Positions 12,321-23,826 of a DNA stretch of 64,000 nt are shown here, in pieces (position 1 is the stretch's first letter; each line of letters begins with the position of its first letter). The notes beneath the pieces were generated by a model. That model worked only from the letters and a program-made list of their open reading frames with translations. It made no database searches and was not told the origin of the DNA. Location: the NCBI RefSeq assembly GCF_040412425.1, contig NC_089743.1, positions 90,830,403 to 90,894,402 on the forward strand. Reading direction: 5' to 3'. The stretch comes from Macrobrachium rosenbergii. Lineage: Eukaryota > Arthropoda > Malacostraca > Decapoda > Palaemonidae. The position numbers were made by a program, and so were the translations under genes.

Positions 12321-13317
12321 AAAGATCACTTAAAATACAAAATGCAAGCGTAAATAAGAAGTGCGTTAGTAGTTTTCATAAAATCAATAATACAGTACAG
12401 TAATCATAAATACAGATCAGCTACACACCCTTTGGAAAAATCACAATTTTTTAACAGTAAATTGTATTTTTTCTAACTATACAAACCTGAGGTCCTTTAC
12501 ATCAGGAATTACTCACAGCAGAGCTGGAAACAGCTGTTGAACTTTCAAACAAGGTGGTTAGGCAGTTAACTACCGTCCAGGAGGCCGTAAACATTCCAAT
12601 TTCCCTTTCAGCCCAGGTGTCAGATTGAGGGGTGGCATGAGACAGGCATAAAATGTAATGTAAAGAACCTCAGGTTTACAATTTAATTTGAAAAAATTGT
12701 GATTTGTTCCTACACAACATACAAACCATCCCTCCTTTACATTACAAAGACTCATTGGTTAGAGGAAGGAATCTGAGTGAGTCTCTTTGAATTGACTGGA
12801 GTTTGCCACACCTGGGATTCTCTTCCTGGTCAATAGAGCAAGGAAGAGAAACCTGCCTCTAACAAACTGATCGGGGTGTAGTAAATGCATGATCAATTGT
12901 CAGACTTCTGGGACTTTTCAAATGAGGGAGGAAAACATAACCTCATACGAAAATAAGCTAGGATGAACCTTTAAGAGTCGGAGACAATAAGGCAAATACA
13001 AGTATCGGGTTTGTCTTATTGTCAGGGCTCCTTCCTCCCCTCGCTAGAGGAAAGAGCGGGTTTGCTTTTATAATTCTGGAAGGAAAAATAAAACAGGAAC
13101 TCGATGTATAGCCTTACCTGCATCAACCGCCAAATCCAGTATGTAACAGCTCAAATCCACTCTCTGCCCGAAGGAAGAGAGGAAGGAGAAGAAGGAGAGG
13201 CCAGTCACTCCCACAGTCATTCTCACATCCACAACTGCACATCTTAGGTGAGCTGCAACCCTGTCTGTTAGAGGAGCTGGGTAAGCTACACAACCTGTTG
13301 AGGTCTGAAAGGGGCAC

Positions 13318-16300
13318 AACTGCACGCCCTTTCTGGCCGAAGAAGAAGGATGGGTGTTCCTGAGTGCACCCTTCGAAGCCTGGGTCTTCTTAGGGGCTGA
13401 GGAAGTGCTACCCTGACTTGAAGCTCGGGCTGCAGTGGCACGCAAAGACCCAGAGGTCTTAGCCATTGCCTGATGGACAAGGCAGTCGCTGTCTTCAGCC
13501 CGATGCTTGTCCACCACAGCATCCACCAACTCTCTAGGGAAGAGAGAGGCAGAACCCAGCAATGGTCTGTTCCTTAGGGTCAATGCTGACTCAGGACCTA
13601 CAGACCTGGCGATCCAAGTCAGGACAGCATCCCTTCTTTTCAGCAGCAGGTTTTCCCATAGGTTTGCCCTCTGGTGGGCAAGGTAGGAGATGGCTCTACC
13701 TCCAGACTGGCACAGTTTCCCAAAGGCAGAGTCCTCTCCAGGGACAATAGCACCTGAGGAGGCAGCTACCGTACCTTGGATACTGTGAACAACCACAGAT
13801 CCAGCCAGGAGACTGCCTGGAGGGCCACCATGGCAGTAGCCTCCAGGCTCGATGCCTCTTTCTGTGAAAGGGAGACCCCTTCTGAAACAAGGTGCTGCAG
13901 CGAGAGACCCAGGCCTAGACGAACCAGGTCTGGGTCATCCTGCTTGGTCAGCAAGGACTCCTCCGAGGGCGTGTAAAATTACTTCTGTTGAGGCAGAGGA
14001 GGGGGAAGGAGCTCGTCTGAGTGATTCAACCAAAGCGAATTCTCCTGCCCAGAGATAAGATTATTCACCTGGTCAAGCAGACCCTTGGCAAGCGAGGGCC
14101 ACAGCAGCCCCACCGAAACCTTTGGTTCCTTCTTAGGGCCCCAAAAGGTTTTGAGGCGCGAAGGACAATCCACAAAAGAGGCTGTGGCCCCTTCCCCAAA
14201 ATCATTGTGCTGACGAATCAGAGCGATGATCACTGCAAAGGTCCTCTATTTCGGGGGTGTCCGCATCCTGAGGAAGAGGACCCTCGAATCCTTCCAGAGT
14301 GCAGTCCTCCTGATCCACTCTCAGGCAGGAGGAAGAATTTCGGCAGACCCCTTAGATCCAACCAGAACTACTCGGGCGTACAACTGAGTCGATCCGAGGA
14401 CCAAGCCAGGAACATAGGCCTTCATAGCCGAACTCTGAGGAGAGGACTCTCCAGAGTTCTTCCTGTCTGTCTCACGCCTCCCAGTACAACCCCAGGAGGT
14501 TGAGGGAAAAGGTGAGGAGGATTGGGCACTCCCACCTGACATGCCAGCAGAACCAGCAGGAAGGGCAGGCCGTGCGCAGTCATCAACCTGCAATGATGAT
14601 GGCAACCCGGGTCCAGGAGAGGGCCTATGCCTTGGTGAAGCGCCGTCCCAAGGAGAGCACAAGCTGAGCCGAGCCAATCGTGCAAATGCAATCGGGGGCT
14701 GGGTGGGGTCGAACACACGGCTGGCTGGCGAGAACTTGCGCCATCCTCTTGACGTGCCCCAGTCTTCTTCAAGGCCGGAATCTTGCGAGAAGTCTCCTCT
14801 CTGTCTCTCAAGTTGTTCGGAATCTCAGGACCGAGACACCAGGAAGAACAGCACTGGTTCCTCATTGGACGGTAGGTATCGTTTCAGCTAGCACTCTGTT
14901 GGTCCTGTGTTCGATTCTCCAACCAGCCTCAGGATTTCTGGTGATAGACACCAGGTTGGGAACAGTAAGTTGTAGGTCCCATTGCTAGTAACCAATTGGT
15001 TCACTAATCCTTGGGCCAGCCCTGAGCTGTTAATCAGCTCAGTGGTCTGGTTAAACTAAGGAATACTTAACTAGTGGTAGTGCCAGTAGGAAGAACCAAG
15101 ACACCTGCATGTCTCAGCTCTTTCTCTCACCCTGTGCCTGAACCGGGATGGTTAGAGGTCTCTCTGGCACCGGTTCGGGATGCTCGAGACTCCTTAGAGA
15201 CTCAAACAATCGGAGTGGCTTGACTATGTCAAGCATCAGACACAGCACCAGCCTTAGAAGCGGACTTCTTAGGACTGGTAATGGAAGTGCAAACTAAGGT
15301 CTGTGTGCCCGAGACTCCCGAAACACAAGACCCTGGTGAGGTAAGCGATTCGGTTCCTGAGCCCAAAGGCCAGGAAGTCCCAATGAGAGATCCTACTGCT
15401 TCCCCTGTGGAGGGAGGCAGTTCCTTAGAAGCCACATGGCAGGACTTCTTTGGGGGGAGGCAGCCTTCCTCTTCGTCAGCCGACAAGCCTCGGAAGAGGA
15501 AGGGGAGGAGGCAGCAGATGACAAAGACAAAGACGAAGTGAAGTGGCAGCAGACGACAAAGACGAAGACGAAGTTGATGAAGACGACGATGATGACACCT
15601 TACGGGACCTTTTCCTCAACTTCATCATTTCTTCAGGATGGCAGCCAGGCCAGCCAGGGCAATAGGAGTGGCAGGAGCAGCCTGGGTGGCAGGAGCATCG
15701 GCAACAGCAGGAGCAGCAATGGGAGCGGCCCGGACAGCCAGGGCAAGCAGAGCAGCAACAGCAGCCCAAACAGCAGAGATCACAGGAGCAGCAGGAACCA
15801 TCATATAGGGCACAGACGAGGTGACCATCATTGATAGCATAGCATGGGAAGGCAGGGCCACAGCAATTATCGGAGGCAGGGGCACCGCGTGCTGGGGTTG
15901 CCAGGACAAAAGCCATTTGAGTTGGGAAGTGTGTGGAGACAGTCACAGGCATCTTCATGAACATTGTCATCATCACCATGGTAGTGGTCGCAGTTGGAGC
16001 AGAGTGGGTCACCACCGGAGAGCTCACCAGGTGAGACAGGAGACCCTGCAGGGATGGAGGGCCCAAAGCCCCAAGAAGAGCCAAGCTGCATTCAAATCTG
16101 TTGCCTGCTCACCAAGGAGATGCTCGACCACCATACCTGAAGGAGCAAAAGTTGGATTAGCGGTGGGAGATTCCTCTCGCTCCGAGGGGAAAAATTACCC
16201 CCCCTGGAGCGAGGGGAGGCCCCCGAGAGGAGGTTGTCCTGATCACCCACCCGCCCCCGCCATTCCATGCTCGACGAAGCGAGCAAAGAAGACGAAGGAG

Positions 16301-16700
16301 AGTTCTCTCCCAAAGGAGAGACAGCCAGAAGGGGAAGATTGCAGGGAGAGAGAAACGAGGAAGAGGGGTTGGCCACCAAGGGCGTAGTTGGAGGTGTATA
16401 TCCCTCAGATGATGGCCCTGGCAGCCTTCCTCCGATACTGTTTCCTCCCTTCAAACTTTGCCCATTGCTCAGCCGACCAGGAGCAACACCCAGCACAAGC
16501 AGAGCCACAAGAACAATCACATCGCCTGCAGGAGGTACAGAGGGGTGAGGATCAACATCAACATAAGAGCAGAAATTACCACACTTCTTGCCGCCAACCC
16601 CATGACACACCCTGAGGGAAGGCAGCTTTATGAACAGGCTTGTCAGATTCGTGGGTTTGCATGATATCAAAATACACAAACACACATATAAACACAAGCA
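13318..16700 (-). pseudogene. DIRS-like ORF1 (Gag) remnant in element B
   Basis: Read right to left, the N-terminal part near 16500-16640 has a Cys-rich stretch beginning VCHGVGGKKCGNFC. It is followed by an Ala/Pro-rich hydrophobic stretch (about 15625-15830), a Lys/Arg patch (ILKKLRKRSRK), a long Ser run (15520-15600) and a Ser/Pro region. The C-terminal domain (13440-13796) contains AISYLAHQRANLWENLLLKR and is the best-conserved part. Frames change several times and the SINE splits it, so no intact protein is made. DIRS ORF1 proteins are thought to package element RNA. The Cys-rich motif recurs in elements D and K of this window. Confidence 0.75.
14879..15072 (+). mobile_element. tRNA-derived SINE inserted in DIRS element B
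   Basis: A tRNA-like head with a B box TGTTCGATTCTCC (14908-14920) is followed by a shortened version of the SINE body seen at 3968. It includes GTAACCAATTGGTTCAC and GAGCTGTTAATCAGCTCAGT, and ends CTAAGGAATACTTAA. Its strand is opposite to the host DIRS copy. The middle of the body is deleted relative to the 3968 copy. It must be younger than element B. Confidence 0.85.
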
Positions 16701-16955
16701 ACGACAAAGAAAGATTCAACCGGGAAAAAACAGCTCAACGACTATTGGGGCAGAGAGTGAAGGAACACACGTCTGCATAGCACGACGGCCGAAAGCAAAT
16801 TGGAATGTTTACATCTGGGCAGGCAGGCCTCCCACCTCCTGGACAGTAGTTAACTGCCTAACCACTTTGTTTGAAAGTTCAACGGCCGTTTCCAGCTCTG
16901 CTGTAATTAATTCCTTATGTAAAGGACCGATGGTTTGCATATCACATAAGAACAA

Positions 16956-17853
16956 AAAGCTCTTGGTACTTGATTCCACATAAGTTTGACTGAAATTCTT
17001 AATACTGTATTGTAATACAGTTCACTAAACAGATCTAATAGAAACTTAAGCGATGTACTTTAGAAACCAAACTTGATAATGATTCCTAATCAACAATATG
17101 AACCAGCACATTTCAGGTACATTTTACAGCAAAAGGTACTTTTACAAATAAAAACATTATTCACCAAAATGACCAGAGGATTGGCTTTCACGGCCAACTG
17201 ATTATAAGTACATGAAAGTCCTGGTATAGTATTTGTATCTGAATGAAAGTGTTTGATGCACATCTTATGGCAGTCTAGACAGTTTATAACCATCTCTAAG
17301 AAATACAATAATAATAAATAATATATAATAAGAGACTAGTTCTTACAAAGTTGACTAGAATACAATAAAAAAACTGCTTTGGTGTACTACTGTGATACAA
17401 TATTTTTATTCAATAATATACTGCAATAGTGTACTGTACAGTACATGCAACACCAACACAATAATAAATAGTATAATAGCATATCTACATCATGATGTGG
17501 GCATTGTCCACTGGTACCAAAATGGCATTCTATTGAACTTGTCTTATTGTACATACTGTACTTTGCACCACAGTAAATCTAAAAGTTTTCCTCATTATGT
17601 ATTACTTAGTAGAGAAAAACAGCTGAATTACTCTAAAGGACTTATCAAAGTTTACCACAATTAAGCTTACAGTGATAAAAAAGATAAGAGTTGTGCATAT
17701 TTTTTTACAAGTGACATCTTGTATAAAAGCAAATAACTTGTCACAAAAAGAAATCTGTATACTTCACAATAATCTGAATTACAATATAGCACCATGATCT
17801 TTGAAATACTTGTCTTAAAACAATTTTGTTAGAGTATTTCAAAGTATGAATAT
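16956..17853. other. AT-rich spacer between DIRS elements B and C
   Basis: AT-rich DNA with no supported gene or repeat. The 90-residue frame at 17392-17664 is low-complexity and without a domain. Confidence 0.5.
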
Positions 17854-19962
17854 CACAAATTTTGAAAGTAATTTGTATTTTTCTTAACTATACAAACCTG
17901 AGGTCCTTAACAAGAGGAATTTACTTCAACGCAGCTGGAACTGTTTTAACTTTAAACACGGTGATGAAGTACGTTGTTACCTTTTGGCCCAAGAAACAGA
18001 ATGAGGGGTGGCTGAGGTGGGCATAAACCATAAAGGACCTCAGGTTTGTATAGTTAGGAAAAATACAAATTACTTTCAAAATTTGTGATTTGTTCCTACA
18101 CGATATACAAACCATCGGTCCTTTACAATAGCAAGACCTACTTCTTGGAGGGAGGATTCTGAGTAAGCTTCTGAACTGACTGGAGTTCGCTTCACCTGGG
18201 CCTCCTTCCTGGTCATGTAAGAGCAAAGGAAGGAGACCAGCCTCTCATGAACTGAACAGAAATGTGAATGACTGTGTTCAATTATCAGACTTCTGGACCT
18301 TTCGAATTAATGTGTGCAGAGCAACATTGCTTCGAAAAAGGCTTGGATGAAGCCACAGTGTCAGAGAGAGTAAAACTAGGATTAACCAATGGGTTTCTTT
18401 TATCGTCAGTCCCTCTCTCCCCTTGCTAGAGAGAGGGGAGGACTTGCAACTATTAATCTAACTAAGATTATAGACAGGGTGCTCAGTTATGTAGACTCAC
18501 CTGCACGACCTGCCTTACCAGTAAGTGACAGATGGCAAATCAACTTTCTCTATGAGAGAGGAGAGAAAAAGAGAAAAGGGAGGGAGTCAGTCCCCCCACC
18601 CCAACGTTCACTCTTTGCCGCTGAACACCTTAGGCGAGATGCAAACCGTCTGCAATGGGATCTGGGCGAGCTACACTTGTTGAGCAGCCACCACAGGACT
18701 TGGGAAAAAGAAGTCCAAAGACCCGTGGGCAACATCCTGAAGGTAGAAAGATATGAGAGTGGACAGCCTACGCCACTTTCTGTCTTAATACCTGAAAAAC
18801 CGACATGTTCTTCCAGGTTGCAAGGGATGGACCAAAGTCCCTATCCTCGTGAGGTACTCAGAACGAACTCCTGGCCCCTTGTTGGCCCTCAAGAACGCTC
18901 GTTCAGTAGCCTTATGAGGCTAGAAAGAAAACGTGTTTGAACACTTCTTTCATAGTCGAAAAAGTACTAAAGAAGAGTCATCAACGCTCAGGCTTGAGAT
19001 GCCAAGTCCTCTTGAAGACAATACCAAGGTACTCTAACTGGAAACTAGTATCCTGTTCAAATACTACTAACCAGTTTGAAATGGGACTGAGTGACTCGAA
19101 AGTCTTGCTACAAGACTCGGGACAAACTCGAGCGTGAGAGAAACTCATCTCTTCGAATGCCATAGTCTGGTTGGAGGCCTTGATCTCAACAGACAAGAAG
19201 ATTAAATGGGAGACCTCCTTCCCAGGTGAGCTTGCCTATAGTCTTGCGTCACCTATCTGGGACCCTAGCACTGTTTCTATGCAAGAACGTGCCGGGAGTG
19301 AGGCCACACTTGAGCACTGGACCCTCACTCTCTCTTGTACGTCGGGCCTGGGTCCATAGACCAGGGACCTTGCTAGTGTCACGGGAGTCTGTGGGACCCT
19401 GCCCGGGGAAAAGATTCCCAAGGCCGAAAATGATGACATGGGGGTCATATTGGAGCCCCGTGTACCTCTGGCAACACAGGTATCTAGGAGAACCATGCAT
19501 CTCTGGTGACATGCGTATCCACAGAATCTGTGCACCCAAAGAACCTGTGACACGAGGTTCCGGGGAACCCCATACAACAGTTGCTACCAATACACGGGGA
19601 TCCGAGGACCCCCATGTGCTGGTGGAAGGTTCTTTACTGGCCCGGGAAGAGGACTTCCGGGACCAGTGTCAGAGGCAGGGTGTCCATGGAGACCTGTGCC
19701 TCTGTTGCTCTCACGGCACGGGGTTCTGAACAGCCCTGTACCATGATTCCCACATCAGTAGACAGGAAGTAGCAACTGAGAGATCTCTTGCCTCTTCCGA
19801 GACTTGAAGATTGTTCCGTGGGTTGGGAGATGTTACTACTGTACTGACAACCATGGAAGTGGGACGATTGAATAGTACACTGAAGCTTCTGTTGATTATT
19901 ATCGCTGGGAGGCTCCAAAGGTTTGGAAATCTTCATAATGTCTGGGGGAGAGGGGCAAATCC

Positions 19963-20229
19963 TCACCTGACATTGGCAATGAGCTTGACTGCCGTTACTT
20001 TCCAAAGCCCCGGGATGTACCTGGGTAATAGCTGTACTGAGTGTGCAGCCGCCCACTCGTATACTTGCATCATCAACCTGTAGAGTTGGAGGGACACTTG
20101 TCCCCCACCATTTTTGTTGACAGAAGTTACTCTTGCAGCGAAGGGGTACTGACACTCATCTGCACAGCAGGAAAGTTTACCAAGATCCTGAAACTCTGGA
20201 AGAGCTAAGTAAACTGTCCTGAGTTTCAA
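19963..20229 (-). pseudogene. DIRS-like RNase H remnant in element C
   Basis: The frame contains SVNKNGGGQVSLQL, then MQVYEWAAAHSVQLLPRYIP. It aligns with AYVNKQGDLVSLPL and MQVREWVVAHSVELSARYIP in the 52.7-58.4 kb copy. The catalytic segment before the NK motif is scrambled, and the flanking frames are closed. This is enough to show that element C once had the RNase H domain. Confidence 0.75.
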
Positions 20230-21808
20230 AAATTGGTGTAGAGATGTTTGCCGTACTGGTTCTGCTCACCTGAAAGAAGCAAGTCTTCCAGGTGAGTGAG
20301 TTCTCGATCGGTCGATGTACCTGCGAACAAGGGCATGGCGGGAAGAGGAGTGTGCAGAGACACTCCAACAAAGTTCCTGTCATCTAATCACCAGACTAGT
20401 TCCCAATTCCTTCCCTTCCCAAAGAAATGGTAAGGAATAGGGAGTCCCTTGTCAGAGACAAGAATCCTTAATTCATTTTCTTCCTGAAGGAATGGAAAGG
20501 AATAGGGAGTCCCCTATTGGAGACAAGAATTTCTGAAATCTCCACTGATGGGAACAAAGGGAAGGCCATTCCTGAAGGCCCAGTTCCCCAAGGGCGACAG
20601 GTGAACGAGGACATCTTGTTACTGTTGATCTGTCTATTACTTAGTAACAGGAATTACCGAACTCTTCTCTGAACATGCCGATATGGGATTGAGACTGAAA
20701 TATCAGCATGACAGGACACTAAGTGTTCTGCTCAAGTGTGAAGGCGTTTCTCAAACTTGCACTAGACTGTCAAGTCCCGCCAAGTAGAGAAGTTGTCTCC
20801 TCCTCCCAGAAGAAGACTGATATGTACAGTATTCAGAAATACATATCCTAAAGGGAACTATGTCTGCACCTTACAAAGTGCCCCAGTCTTCTTCAAGGCC
20901 GAAGCCTCCTTCAGAGAAGACTGAGTAGGGGACCTCCTCATTACATCTCCAAGTACTCAAACCCTCAAGACATCTCCAAGTGCTCAAACCCTCAAGACAG
21001 AAGCACCTGGTCAGGAACCTGGCCTAGAACTTGAAGAAGTACAGGTAGGAGCTGAAGAAGACTAAACAGGGAACCTTCTTCCTGCATCTCTGAGTGCTCG
21101 GACCCTCGAGTCCAAAGCACCGGGTTGGGAACCTGACTGAGCACTCGAAGCGGTACAGTACTCGCAGGAAGTGTTGAAACACCTGCATGTTTCAGCACTT
21201 TATCTCGCTCTGTGCCTAAACCAGAGCGGGGAGAGGACTCGCCAGTGCTGGTTTGAGGTGCTCGAGATTCCGCAGAATCCCAAGCACTCGGCGTGACTCG
21301 ACTCTGTTGAGCACCCAACATTCCTGAATCTCGTACTGAATGATCAATGGGAGTGGTCTCCTCTCAAGTGTCCAGAGAAACTCAGGAATGGACAAGCACA
21401 GGACCAGTCTTAGAAGCGGACTTCTTCAAACTGGTTTCGAGTGCGTATGCCTTGGGAGGCTGCACACTCTAAGCTCCCTAGGCGCAAGACCCCGGTGGGG
21501 TATGCAAATCGATCCCCGAGCCCTAGGGCCAGGAAGAGCCAACAAGAGATCCCACTGATTTCTCTGTGGATAGGGACAGGCCCTTAGAAGTCCCATGACA
21601 GGTCTTCTTAGGAGAAGGAGAAGAGGAGGAGGCAGCAGATGACGAGGTTGAAGACAAAGATGAAGGCAATGGCGACAACACCTTACGACCCCTCTTCTTC
21701 GATTTCTTCTTCAACATCATCTTCAGGATGGCAGTCAGTTTATCCCATCCAGAAGGGAGCAGTAGGAACCACAGGAGCAGCCGGGGCAGCAGGAACAGCT
21801 GGAGCAGC

Positions 21809-22250
21809 TACTCGAGTGTCTGAGGAAACTCGAGCAGAAGGACATACCAGTCCATGGAGGTAACCCCACGATACTAGTGAGGGTAACTTGGGGTTTCAAG
21901 AAACACAATCGCAGGCTGGCCAGAGCCGAGCACTCGAGACTCGCACACCTGGAGCTCCCAAGTCATGAGTGAATCACTCGCCAGTTGCTCCCTCTCCTCG
22001 AGTGAGTAAAGAAACTCGGGCAGAAGGGTATACCAGTACGTGGAGGTAACTCCCTGAATCTGGTGAAGGTAACTCGAGGTTTTGAAGAAACCCAAGTACC
22101 CGGAGTGACACGATTCTCCTAAGATGATTGCGCAATCAAGCTTCTGAGTTGCTTACAGGACGACCCAAGTGTCTGAAGAAACACAGGCAGAGGTACATAT
22201 TAGTCCAAGAAAAATTTCCTGGAGCCAGTATGAGTGACACGGGTTACCTC
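21809..22250 (-). repeat. Three diverged ~180-bp tandem units inside DIRS element C
   Basis: Units start near 21809, 21998 and 22160. Each shows, in order, a GAGTGTCTGA/GAGTGAGTAA block, a GAAACTCG-like block, CATACCAGTCC or TACCAGTACG, GGAGGTAACTCC-like and GTGACACG-like blocks. Element A carries two such units. They are non-coding as far as I can see. Confidence 0.6.
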
Positions 22251-23352
22251 TTCAACTTGTCGTATCTGAGAAGACCCGCACACCTGGTGCTCCCTTGTTG
22301 CAGGGTCTCGGGGAGACCCGCGACACAGTTCCCGAGTCCAAAGACATGGGAGGGCACAAAGATGACAATGAGGAATCGATTCCCTCTTCAACTTCTACTG
22401 CAAAGCTACTGCTGCCCTGGGACCCTTACATCATCTCCGAGTTGAGCTATAGGTTCGGTGAGAACCCATGCAACAGCTGCTTCATTCCCGTAGCATCAGA
22501 AAAAGAGCAATCGGAAACATACAGGGCAATATTGGAAGTACTGCCAGCGAGAGAACCCTTACTCCCAGGACTGAGCTCTACATCTGAAAATACTAAACGT
22601 TACATATGTCAAAGAATTTTTAGCAAAATAAACTTTCGCAATGCAAAGAAATAAAATTCTCCCTGAGAGAATAAAATTCTCACCGAGAGAACGTACATCA
22701 AGAGCTAAACACGTAGGCGAGGTAAAAAAAACTAGTTTAAAGCCCACTGCCTTAGCAACATTAAAACCAGTGTGACACATCATCGGCTAATAAAAGTCGT
22801 AGGGTTACAAATATGAGCATGAATCACTATATTGGAATACTGAAAGCATAAACTCAAGAGAAAAACAAGGAGTTGTATTTGCGTATATTTTAACACATTA
22901 TAACCATATATCAACAATATGAACAAAGTTAAAAAAATGTAAACAATGTCAATCGGCAGAGAGGAAGAAGCACACATCCTTCCTCACCAATGTCCAAAAG
23001 CAGAGTGAGTGTATACCGACTGGGTGGACGGGACTCCCACCACTATTTGGTAGTTAACTACGTACTTCATCACCGTGTTTAAAGTTAAAGGGCCGTGGTC
23101 CAGCTGCGCTGAAGTAAATTCCTATTGTAAAGGACTGAAGGTTTGTATATCGTGTAGGAACAAACCAGTTTTCATAAGCCTTAATGCCAAAGCAAGCCAA
23201 GAATGAGCCTGACATCCATTAATGAACTTAAATGAGCCTGAACTTTTTCAATACAAATACAGTAATCATCAACCTGAAGTGCTATCAACTTTTGAAAATA
23301 ATGTAGGTCACAAAAAGATAACTCATAAATACTGTCTTCTCATAACTTACAA

Positions 23353-23632
23353 TACAGGCAGGCCCCCGTTATCGGTGGCCTCAGTTATCGGTGGCCTCGG
23401 TTATCGGCGATCCGGTTTTACGGCACTTGTCTAGCGATGACAACTGAATTTTCGGCAACGCTAACTGGATTTTCAGTGCCAATAAGTGCCGGTAACCAAA
23501 GATCGGTGCTGATACCCACCTAACAGAGGTGCTGGTCCCCACTTATTCATCGATTTCCGGTTATCGGTGATTTTCAGTTATCATCACACCATCGGCAACG
23601 AAACCCCCACCAGTAACCGGGGACTGCCTGTA
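23353..23632. mobile_element. MITE with ~19-bp terminal inverted repeats
   Basis: The left end TACAGGCAGGCCCCCGTTA and the right end TAACCGGGGACTGCCTGTA are inverted complements with two or three mismatches. Both outermost dinucleotides are TA, compatible with a TA target-site duplication of the Tc1/mariner type, which is an inference. The 280-bp body is built of reiterated GGTTATCGG-like words and has no coding potential. A half copy lies at 63724-63848. Confidence 0.75.
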
Positions 23633-23826
23633 CATGCAAACACAAAAAATCCACCCTTATGTACAAAAATATTGAGACAGGTTGACAAAATGCTTCCTGA
23701 TCAAGTAAGCAACATTTCCTTGACTTTAGTGCAACTATAACAAGAGGTGCATGCAGTCGAAATGCAAGCCATTCTTTCATAACTGTACTCCCTTTTATAT
23801 ACTGTAACAACATTTATACTAATGGT

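Larger units (their letters stand above)
12442..16955 (-). mobile_element. DIRS-like element B, reverse transcriptase and recombinase deleted
   Basis: The 3' end (12442-12745) has a 58-bp outer arm at 12442-12500, its inverted copy at 12659-12702 and, directly after, the complement of the 5' extremity at 12700-12745. The 5' ITR ends at about 16955. Sequence similar to the 3' untranslated part of the 52.7 kb copy runs to about 13300 and then jumps straight into the Gag C-terminus. About 3 kb (RT, RNase H, most of the recombinase) is therefore deleted. Only 121 bp separate this copy from element A, and both point the same way. A SINE interrupts it at 14879-15072. Confidence 0.85.
17854..23165 (-). 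mobile_element. DIRS-like element C, internally deleted
   Basis: This copy belongs to the same subfamily as A, with the terminal block GGTCCTTTACAATAG. The outer 3' arm (17854-17907) and its inverted copy (18031-18088) flank a roughly 130-bp 3' ITR core, shorter than in A. The complement of the 5' extremity follows at 18086-18130, and the 5' ITR ends at 23165. Recognisable coding remnants, right to left, are a Gag Lys/Ser-rich stretch (21523-21720), an RNase H scrap (19963-20229) and the 3' part after the recombinase. No reverse transcriptase core was found. The 20405-20550 interval contains a local ~75-bp duplication (both halves share GGAATAGGGAGTCCC). Confidence 0.8.

Noticed and set aside
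15281..16387. Plus-strand open frames in element B (acidic, Gln/Ser-rich, His-rich)
   Set aside because: They are antisense to the DIRS Gag remnant. The minus-strand reading is colinear with Gag of element E, in the same sense as its RT, so the plus-strand frames are shadows of biased composition.
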